NCBI GenBank assembly: GCA_029224185.1
Contig: CM055191.1
Span: forward strand, 10,844,036 to 10,908,035
From: Karalla daura
Taxonomy: Eukaryota; Chordata; Actinopteri; Chaetodontiformes; Leiognathidae
Direction of reading: 5' to 3'
DNA length: 64,000 nt
A model generated the notes under the pieces. That model searched no databases, was not told the DNA's origin, and was given only the letters and a program-made list of their open reading frames with translations. Each line of letters starts with the position of its first letter. Within the stretch, counting starts at the first letter, position 1. Shown one piece after another: positions 25,330 through 36,200 of this stretch. The position numbers and the translations under genes were made by a program.

Positions 25330-26254
25330 TATTTTTAGAGTACAATAATGGCAACCACAGCTGCCAGCAGATTATGGTGGCAAATTTCTGACAGTGGGTG
25401 ATCCAAAGAAGTGAGAAACAAAGCACATGACCCAAAACTGGTTGGGCTACCTCTAGCAGCAACAACTGCAAGCTTTTTCGATAAATGACGATGAATCTTT
25501 CACGGCACAGGAAGTTTGGCCCACTCATGTTTGCAGAATTGTTATTATGCAGTCACATTTTCAAGTGAGAATCGCGTTTAGAATAGAATAGAACCGAATC
25601 GAATAGCATATGCCTTCATATGTCTCATGTATATTTTAGTTTGACCTTTATATTACCATTTCAAGGTCTTGCCACAGCATGTCCATTTCTTAAAAAGCAG
25701 CAAAAAGGCCCTGGACCATCACACTACCACACCACCACCACCTTATTTTAATGTTGGTATGATGTTCCTTTTCTGAAATGCTGTGCCAGATGTAACGGGA
25801 CACACACTTTCTAGAGGCCTGCAGTTTTTTTTGCCTTTTGGGTCTTTTATGACTTCTGGGGTGAGTTGTAGTTGCACTCTTAAGGTAATTTTGGTTGGCC
25901 GGACCAAAAAGTTCACCATCGTTCCACGTTTTCATCTTTTGTGGGTAAAGGCTCTCACTATGGTTCGCTGGAGTCCCAAACGTTTACAAATGGCTTTATA
26001 ACCTTTTCCAGACTGACAGTGTTTGAAGATCTTTTGGTTGACTTTACTTTATTGTTTTTTCCAGTTAATAATAAACAAGAATAACAGACACCTTCTTTAA
26101 AAACTGCTTTGTGTATTTACTTGCATTTTGTATTTACTTGTGTTTTTTTTGTCTGATATTTAAATTTGTTTGATATTCTGGAAAATGTAAATGTGACTAA
26201 TAAGAAAAATAAAAAATAACTCAGGAAGGGGCAAACACTTTTTTATTCCACTGT
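25330..26254 (-). mobile_element. Decayed Tc1-like transposon
   Basis: On the minus strand, translation between about 25690 and 25830 gives RYIWHSISEKEHH followed by a GSVMVQGLFAAF-like run. These match the Tc1 transposase segment with RYIW and the conserved GGGSVMVWG block. Nearby plus-strand DNA follows the reverse complement of the same element: a 'tggcccactcatgtttgcagaattgtt' block, 'tatggttcgctggagtcccaaa', and a 'caggaaggggcaaacacttttt' end. Large internal deletions and stops make it inactive. The left limit is uncertain. Confidence 0.75.
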
Positions 26255-27350
26255 TTGCATCCATCCATCCATCCATTCATCCATCCATCCATCATGTCTG
26301 CCTAACGCCTCTACCTTCCAATGTGACTGGGTCTGTCGTTATTTTTGATTCAGTCTTAGATCAGTCTGTTCTGACTGCTCACATGTCATGTATGGCTTCA
26401 TAGGAAAACCACTACAGAAGTCTTTTAGATGTCCAGAGGACTTCAGGAAGGTTCAGCAGAATATCAAATACCTCCTCTGATATGAACACTCATTTCATCT
26501 CTCCTGTGATCTGTGTATTTCTGCAGCCTAAGCCCTCTCCTTCCCACATCTTAATCCACTTTCTTGTTACTTTTCAGCTTTATGACTCTGTTCATCTCAT
26601 ATAATAGCCCCCTTTTCTCACCCCTGTCCCCTGCTCTCTCTCACCCAGAGGCAGCATACGAAGCAAACATAAAATCATATGATATCATGCATACTTACAT
26701 TCCTGTGCAGATGATTTAACACATCATATTCTTCTATTCAAAAACTGCACAATTATAATGTGATTCATTTACAATGGCCTTGTGATATCCTGGTGGATTC
26801 CAGCAAGCAGGAGAGGGCCACATGTGGGGTTGTGAAATTAATTTTGGGGGTTGCACGGTAGTTACCGGGATAATAATGCAATTATTCAGTCTGACAGAAT
26901 ATTAGAAGATGTTTCTCTCAGCTCTACCATGCATTTTCATTTCGCCCTTGTGATCCAGGCATTTTTTTCATCCGAAGGCCCCTCACTTTCCCTCTCTTTT
27001 TATTCACTCTCCTTTACCCCCTATTTCAGTTGTTTTGTACCCCACACAGAACCCTCCTTTTCTCAGCCCCGTCTCTCTCTCTCTCTCCCCCTCTCTCACT
27101 CTCTCACACTCTGTTGTATCACTCTCTTTTTTCCATAAAACTAGCACTGCGCTCCCGCCTCACTTGTAGCACCCTCGTACTCTTCTACTCTCCTTCTTTC
27201 TTTTCGTACTTAAGCTGTTACTGGGACCTGTTCTGGTTCCCAGTGTGCCGCAGCAGAACCAGCGTATTGCATCCACACTGGCTGTTAAACCAAGCTGTGG
27301 CAGGTGGACGCGCTGGACCTAGTCAGTACTCAGTCCCCCCACCCCCAACC
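26255..27350. other. Region upstream of CA14
   Basis: The stretch holds an ATCC run (26268-26295), AT-rich unique sequence and, from 26990, C/T-rich sequence leading into the TC array. The CA14 promoter is presumably here or in the array, but no TATA box or CpG island is clear. Confidence 0.35.
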
Positions 27351-27355
27351 CCCAT

Positions 27356-27356
<1 letters not shown>

Positions 27357-27420
<64 letters not shown>
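27357..27420 (+). repeat. (TC)n array upstream of CA14
   Basis: About 32 TC units, followed by C-rich TC steps to 27490, end some 70 bases before the CA14 ATG. A GA/TC array this close to a start can act as a nuclease-sensitive promoter element, though that role is only inferred. Confidence 0.95.
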
Positions 27421-27421
<1 letters not shown>

Positions 27422-27559
27422 CCCCTCTCGGTCTCTCTCCCTCCCTCTCTCTCACCTCCCTCTCTCTCACCCCCCTCTCTCAGTGTGTCTCTCTGCCACT
27501 TGCTCCTTATCTCTCCGTCCACTTTTATTCATTTCTGTGTATGGGCAAGGAGGGCTAAC

Positions 27560-30500
27560 ATGGACTCTTTGGGTCTTTTTATCCTCTCAATGCTCCTGTG
27601 TTTCCAGTGCACAGCCGCTCCAGCTCCTGGTAAGGTCTTAATTAATAATACTAATCAGCATCATGTGAGATTTGTTTTGCTTTGTTATGACTGTTGTTGA
27701 TTGTTTGGGTGTTTCAGTGTGAGTTGTAGTAGTGGAGCAGTTGTAAATTTGGATTTGAGTAGTATTTGGGGACTGTAATACGACTGCAAGATGAGGTGAT
27801 CAAAACATTAATTGAATAAATGTGAAATGTGTAACATCTAATCTCACGCAAGACTGACAATTGGTTCAAAGTAAGATTTTTAGAAGTTTCTTTTTCTCTT
27901 TTGTTCTTTTTCAGAGGACATTACCTGGACTTACACTGGTAAGTTCAAGTTTGCTTATAGAGCAAAGTCTCTTTCAAGAGCAGGTGAAAGTGTAGCAGAA
28001 AGTGACAAAAAATATACACAGAGGATGGATAACAACCTGCATCTGTATCAGACATATTGTATAATGTGGAGACTGTTGGGAGACCCCTGAAGTCAACCTT
28101 CTACAAAAGTGGAGACTTTTCCATGTATTTTTAACCAGCTGAATCAGGTTCAGTATCTAAAACAGGTTGACTTGTCTGCTGATAACAAAGTGAGGGACAA
28201 GTTCTGTTTTCACTTTGACTTTACTTCTCGAACATCAGACCTGTAATGAAAAGCATCTGTAAGATGGGTCAGTTTTTTGCTTTTCCACTTTATGCATCTC
28301 CCAACCCTGTTTTTTTTTTCTCTTCCCTCCGCCTCCCCCCTCTGTCTGTATTAGTTACAGTTCAACAAGCTGGCATGAGTGCAGCAGTCACACAGAGATG
28401 ATGAACGGGTGGTGGGAGATAGAGAGGAAGAAAGCAAGAAAAAGGCTCATCGAGAGGCAGGCAGGGGGGAGGCAGGTGCACGAGGCTGTGAGGGTGTCGG
28501 ACAGAGCGAGGGAGATGGGACGGGATGAAGCAAAAGCATACCAAATTGTGGCCTTATTGTTGCAGCGCACAATAACCTATGTGTTTATTGTGTTGTGGTT
28601 GCACACTGGCTGCCTATGCCGTGGACAATGACATTGTGAGAATGAATGGGCCACAGAGACTGCTACTCTCTGCATGTATTCAGGAGAGTAACATCGATGT
28701 ACAGTACATACAGAAAACACTGTAAAGTGTAGGGGCTGTGCTAGCCACTAACTGGCATCTATACATTGGCCTTTAAGGCATATTATTATATAAGTATGTA
28801 GAGAAGTGAACATGGGCTGCAGTCTCAGTCCAACATGTTTAGTTACTTATATTGTGCGTTCACTACACATCTTACCAACATCACCATGTTCATTCATTCA
28901 TTCATTCATTATTTATCCGTTCTTTCAGTTATTGGTGTTGTTGGTCGACTTTTGCACAGTTTGTCATCTATGTCAGCGATTAGATTCATATTTCTGTCAC
29001 TTTTTAAAAAAAAAAAACCTTTACTTATATACGTTTACTGCACTATCCAGGAAACTTCTACAATGCTTCAAATTTTCCTGTTGTGGGACGAATAAAGCAT
29101 ATTCTATTCTATTCTATTTATTGCCAAGAAATGATTCAACCTTATGTCATACAGTCACATAGCTACAGGGAATGTGATTTGGTGCAAGGTGCAAAAACCA
29201 AGAACAGGACAACAATTCACATAAATTGAAAAAAAAAAAACGCATACAGATGCATGCATGTATGTACGGATCTCTACCATTAGTCACGAAATTTCAGAAA
29301 ACCACAGAGGAGACGAGTGTGAGGGTGCGTGTCGTGCCATGCAGCATCGCATGATGTGGCCGCGGTCAGCTGAAGTGGAAAGTCAAGTTTTGTTACGCGC
29401 GACAATTTTGTGTGACACGGAGGAGCAGAATTACATGAGATGCTCGTTTCCGCGAGAGAGGAGAAAATGCACGGCTACGCGCAGCTACGAGTAATCGAGG
29501 GAAAACCCGCGGCCTGCATTCCATCATCATTTCCTCATCATCATGCTCTGAGTGAATATGCATGTGTGTGTGTGTGTGTGTGTGTCTTTGTCCCTGGCCG
29601 TATTCAGGACAGGGGTAGCATGGTAGGGAGAGGTAGAGCGAGCACAGAGGGTCAGAATTTTCGGCCTCTGGTCGCCATGGAAACCTCCATGGCGACCAAT
29701 GGCGCGGCTGCGGGGCTCACTTTTGAAGTTGGGTCATGGTGCGGGGGGCTTTGCTGTGGGGAGAAGTGAGGGACCGGAGGCAGAGCCGAGAGAGAGAGAG
29801 AGAGAGAGGAGATTAGAGGTGGGCAAGGTGGGGGCTTCAAGGCCCAGCGGGTGGGGAGACCTGGTATGTGTTTACATCTGTGATGTGGAGAGACCTCCAC
29901 CAAGATTGTGAGTGTGCAAAGATAGAGAGAGGGAGAGAGGGAGAGAGATGTCAGAAGGGAAGACCGGGCCTGAACTAGGCTACTGACTGTGATAATAATG
30001 CAGGACTGGTCGATTTGAAAAGATGCCGACTGTGATCTGTGGTTTGCAATACAGGGGCTCTGTACACAATCCTATCTGTTTTAGCAGAAAGATGCACGCA
30101 TGTTGTGCAAAACTTTAACATTTGCGAGTATATGATTGTTTTTCTTCTGTTTTGCTCACTCGCTCACATTTCTTTGTGCCACAGCTGCGCCTGGTTTCTA
30201 AAGCATTCCTGTCCTTTTTTTTTCCCAATTGAAATTCAGATTCTTTGACTAACGTGTCACCCTCTTTTTCTTTCAGAGCCTTTTTTCTCACTTTCCTTTA
30301 TTATGCAGTTGGGGTTGGGGGCAGCTTCTTCTTCTTATTTTTTGCTCATTTTTTTGCTCTCAATCTTTATATTCTCCCTGCAATATTCTTACTAATATTT
30401 CTGTGTCTATCTTTTCATTCAATTTTGCTTCATTTGTCAGTGTATTGCAGTACTGAAAAACATGCCAATTTCACGCAAGGGACACAGTATGAACATTTGA

Positions 30501-33181
30501 CAGTGCATTATCTATTAGGAATTAGAGCAAAATAACAGATGACCTGCTATATTCTGGAGATGTGTACATCCGTCCATCATCTTGCATGCTCTGCACGCAA
30601 TGGTTCCACATGAGATGTGTACATCATTCATGTTACAATATGCTTTATCTCGTATTTTTTGCTACACATGGCATAATTGTCTAAACATTTCACAGTGTTA
30701 GAATTTTAGGACTAATTGCGTTTTAGCTCTGTTCAAAATTTGACATCTTTCTCAAAAAGACCCTTCGCAACAAGCAAAACCTGCTTTTTATCACTCTCAT
30801 TCCATCTTGTTATATCTTCATATTTTAATACATTTTTTTATTTAAAAGGAATCCATGATTTCTACAACCTGCGACTAAATGTAGCACGATTTATAAGATG
30901 TATTGCTGTTAGGTAACTGCTCTTCAAGTCTATACACTGATGAAGTGGGCAGATTTTCATATACCAAGGTTGATGTTCACTGGTTGAAACTCAAGGTTTG
31001 CGTTTATTCATTCTAATGCATTTGAGTTTGATTTAGAGTTGAGCACTGACAGACTCGTTCTGGATGGTTAAGCACAAACATCGCGTGTGTGTATATGCAA
31101 GGGTTTCATTGCCCGCTATGGCCATTAAGTTGCCCTCAGACACTATATTTAACCTCATACATTCAGTGAGGTTTTTCTCTTGAAAATGTTTTATATGCTC
31201 AATTAATTCACCACCAAGAAGCAGTGAAGCTGTGCTAGAGGGTTCACTTCACTCATGTAAAGGCAGAGTGCATTGTGATGATGCTCAGGAAAATTATGTG
31301 GCTATCACTTTTTCACGTCTTTATTATTATTATTATTATTATTGTTGCTTGTGTACTGCTGAGTAAGATGGGGCTCTGTGATTCTTGTGTTCTCTATTCA
31401 CCTATTAATCCCTTAATAAAAATATTGAGAAATGCAGTCAATGAATGTTAGTATTAAAATATACACACTGAGTAACCTTATGAAGTGGAAAACACAGACA
31501 GTGAATAGATTTATCCCCAACATGTCTCTGCAAGAAAAATCACTTAAATAATCACTTAAATAATTACCAAAATAGTACATTTCTGTCAACTCACCGATTA
31601 TTTGCTGAAGCTATATGTGTAAACAGTTTGATGGTCCAATCGATAGCAAAAGCTGATGTACTGTAAGCTGATTGTGACTAAATATCTGAATGAATTCAAA
31701 ACACTTTGAGGTACAAACAGAGTTGAGGAAAAGTCTTTTGCTATGAACCTGAAGAGAACACGAAGAATAATTGTCTCGTTTAATTAGAGACCGATCAATG
31801 GAGGCTTGTCACCGAATGAGTGCGAGCCAGTGGGCTGTGTGATTGGGTGACATCATTGTTTCTGTCTTTCCTCCCGTCAAAGGCCTTGTGGGTCAGTCCG
31901 AGTGGTCGCAGTATTTCCCCGAATGCGGAGGGACGTCTCAGTCCCCGGTCAACGTGGTAACGACGCAGACTAAATATGACCCCAGTCTGGTCCCACTCAC
32001 CACTCTGGGCTATAGTCAGCACGACAACAGGCCCTTCTCTCTGTACAATAATGGACACACAGGTAACTATGGCAGCCAGGTATCCCCGCAGCTTCACGCT
32101 TGATCTGTTTATACTGCGCCGTCCTCTCCTGTTACCTGGCAGCAGTTGTTACACCCATTTAATGACTCGAGATCATATTTTCAGGATTTTGCCTATGACA
32201 TAGCGTATGTATTTCTGCATCTCTGTGCTGTTTCTTGCCGGGCTGTCTTGTCCCCAGTTGTGATCGACCTGCCTGACTGGATGGGTCTGGGGGGGCTGCC
32301 CTGGCTCTTCACCGCCGTGCAGATGCACCTGCACTGGGGCAGCGGCGGCCCCAGTCACGGAGGCAGCGAACACACCATCAACGGGATGAGCGGAGAGGCA
32401 GAGGTATGTTTACAAAGCACTCAAGGAAAACGGGGTCGAGCCGAGGTCAAGGGGTTCAAGATGTGATAGAAATGTTGGTTGAAGTGACCATCATCTCGGC
32501 CGATGTGACGTTTTTTTTTTTTAAAAAGCATGAAATCTTTGTCAGAGTGAATGTTGACATTTGCACACAAAAAAACCATCATAATAGCCAGGAAAGAAAT
32601 TTTATGCAAAAAATGTCAACTGGCAATTTCCCTCATATCTCTTTTTATTCCTATTAATCAAGCATAATAATATAGGACGGAACGAGAATCACAGCCTGCG
32701 TCTGACACAAAATGACACAAAAATAGACCATTGTTGTTGAAGCGACTAGAATCAGATCTTAGTAGTGTCAAAAAGGGGCACACAGAGACAGACACAATCC
32801 ACACATGATGAAGAGAAAGGCATTCTTGAGGAAGTTCCTGTTCATGTAAAGTACAGAAAGTCACATATCTACAGCTGACATTACTACCCCCAAAATTCAC
32901 TGCTTACTCCCGTTTAAGACACTGGCTTAAAACTGCAGTGCACAGTTGTTATAGGAAATGAACTAAAAAGAAATTTAATATAATTTGTGATTTTTTAACA
33001 TTTGTCAGGAAATGAGTTAGTAATGATTTTCATAACTGATTAATTGTTTTAAGTATTTTTCTTTTTTTAAGTGTTTTCTTTCTATATAGGCCTTAAAAAG
33101 ATAAAACGTGTCTGTATTTGTTTTAAAATTAGACATAAGTTTCTTTTTTTTAAATACCCATTTTCTGCCATACCATCTCTC

Positions 33182-33247
<66 letters not shown>

Positions 33248-36200
33248 TCTCTGTCTTACACACTCTCAGACAAAGAGGAAAGTCTTTCATAGCTGAATGA
33301 GCTCAGATCTCTGCTCTGATGTTCAGTGAGATGGGGTTGGAAACGCTCTGAACTAGCTTCCTGTAGAGCAGCAGGGAGACGGCTGCAGAGACACAGACTG
33401 TCAACACATGTCAAAGCCCAAAGTGTTGCAACTGACTCAACAGGAATGACTGGGGAAGGAAGTTTAATCTGAGACACTTTGACAGAATAGATGCAGCGAG
33501 AGCTAGAGAGTGGAGTAAGCAGTAGGTGGGTTGTATCGACTCCTCGCTTCCTGTCCATCTGGCAGTGTCCAGGTATGCCAACGCGCTGCTTCAGTCAGGA
33601 TGAGCAGCTCGAGAGGATGAGGTGGAAAGGACTTAGAGCAGATTAAAAAGACAAAGTGAAGAAGTGGACTGCACGAGTCATGCATGAGTGCTGAAATTAC
33701 ATAATGAGACAATTAAGGTTCTTTTTTTTCTCATTCAGTTTCGTCGTTGCTCTTTCGTCTCTTTCGGTCACAGGGTCAGAACAAGCTTTGCTTGAACGCA
33801 TCTTCACCTCTCCCTCAACCTCTCCCCCCTTTTCTCCCTATCTCTTTCACTGGTTCGGGTCCTTGAACTAACACTGCTCTTCCTCTCTCCAGCTGCATGT
33901 GGTGCATTACAACTCTGAGCTCTACCCCAACATATCCACAGCCATGACGCAGAGGGACGGCTTGGCTGTTTTAGGAGTTCTCATTGTGGTAATGAAACTG
34001 GGCATGCTAACTGTTTTCAGCATTACCTATCTTTGTTTATCAGCATGCATGTAAGCTATAGTGGCTCTTCAGTAGAAAGCACCCATTAAGGCTCCATTTG
34101 TCCAATTAACCTGCTAATTACTGCGTATTACGTGCCATGGAAATGCACCATCTTACAGAGTGTAGCCCTTTAAACATTTAGATCTGAGTTTTGACTCCCC
34201 CAGACAGGTGAGGAGACCAACTCGGCGTTCAACAACATCCTCAACTACCTGAGCCGCGTCAGATATGCTGGTAAGTCTGCTCAGAAACAGTATCCACAGG
34301 CTGATTTCTCCTGAAATAGACAATGAGAATAGACAATAGACAAAGGAAAACTGAGGGAAAATTCCATTTTCTGACCTCATTTGTTGTATTCTCCACATAC
34401 CCCAGTCACTATGAATGGAATATAAAAATCTGGAACAGATTTTGTTCCAAGGCAACATTTCAGATTTTTAGATACAGACATAAGAGTGCAGTTGGGTGTT
34501 TTATTTTCACTTGTTCTTTGTGTCTGTGTGCTCTACTAAGCAAACAATTGGACTTTTGGCTTCCGCTGTGGTGTCTGCAAGACCTCATATTTTCTCTTTG
34601 TCCCCTTCTCACCCACTGGCAGATCAGAAGGTCTCCATCCCAGGTTTCGACATCCAGTCCCTGCTCCCTACAGACCTGACACGCTACTATCGCTACAACG
34701 GCTCTCTAACAACGCCGCCCTGCTACCAGAGTGTGATCTGGACAGTGTTTCATGAGAGGGTCCAAATCTCCAAGGCACAGGTGAAGCTGAGAAACACACT
34801 CATTTACTTTAAATCTACATATCTGTTCAAGATGGACCTGCAGTGAGAAACATTTCTCATCAATCATGCAAGTGAAAGATGATTTACACACATAATTGTA
34901 TTGCAGAGATTTGTGATAATTATATTTCTCACACAATTTTGGTAAACCACTCTAAACTGTGGATGCTGATATAAATGATTTGCCATTCACCCATTGTTAT
35001 ATTCTATTATCAATTCACTGAAAGATCACATCATAATGATATGATAAGCTCCCATGCATCACAAGAAAGCTGCATCCCAGATACAGTTCCACCACTACCC
35101 AACTGTCTTGTTACAGTATGTTTTGTCATTATTCACCATATCTAGCAATTTTCTTTTTTATTTGTATTTTTGTGATGTATCCATAAAAAACGTATATTTT
35201 CTCATCTAATATGTCTGACATGAATTGTCTTCATGCTTCAAATCAAATAAAAAAGCACAATTATCATGGTAAGTTCTAACCACAGCATACATTATGCTAT
35301 TATTGTCTCTTTATTTACATCACTGCAGAGGAGAAAGTACACAGCTCAACATTTTTCTCACTGAAACTGTCTGCTCAGTGTCTTTTATTGAGCTGCTGAT
35401 GAACCTCGATTTGGTGATTCGCTTTCTGCTCAGTCTGTTGAGTCTTGCTTTCACCTGCTGCTGCAGCTGCTACGGTTGGAGACGATACTTTACTCCAGCA
35501 AAGCTGAGCAAGCAGACAGGATGCTGCTGCAGGACAACTACCGTGCACCGCAGCCGCTCAACCACAGAGTCGTCTTCAGCTCGTTCAGCGCCGGTGAGAG
35601 AGCACGATAACCACACCCTGCAGTAGGAAACAGACACATATGGAAGCACTATGGAGTGGTTATATATTGTCTAATCTTGAGAAGAAGCACCAACATCCCA
35701 TGGTTCAAATGCTCCATTACACATGAAAGTGTTGCAGGATATAGATATAATGATACATTTCAACAAAATGTGCTTCAGCTATTAAGCTATTCAATTATAC
35801 TGTTATGCTACCATGCAATTACATTATAGTTACTTTAATATATGTCAATATTTATTGTGGGCTGAGATGGAGTTAATTTCCTCTTTCATTTTTTTTATGA
35901 TTACCTTCACGAAAGAGGGATAATCCTCCATAATGTTTGTTTTTGTCACCCAACAATACAAAATCCAAACAATTGAAAATAAATGATCATTATAGGTAAT
36001 CATAATAATAATAATAATAGACTGTATGAACAGATATCAAAGATATTGATCATTTTCTGTCATTGTTTCACTTATACATGCATAAACTGTTAGAGGTAGT
36101 ACTGAAGTAAGAGTACTTGACGTCACAGAATACACGATTCACTTCATTCTATTAGACTGAACAAATGTGCAGCTTCTAAATGGTCACAGACAAGATGTGA

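Larger units (their letters stand above)
27939..31882 (+). other. CA14: CA14 intron 2
   Basis: This 3.9 kb intron holds no recognised coding exon. It contains a retroelement 3' tail (about 28990-29118), a CpG-rich patch (29320-29500), a GT run (29568-29584), an RFX-like palindrome (29670-29697), and AT-rich sequence with an ATT run near 31320. Confidence 0.7.

Noticed and set aside
27030..27641. 203-residue plus-strand ORF rich in Leu and Ser
   Set aside because: It is driven by the TC array; the real product here is the CA14 signal-peptide exon in another frame at 27560.
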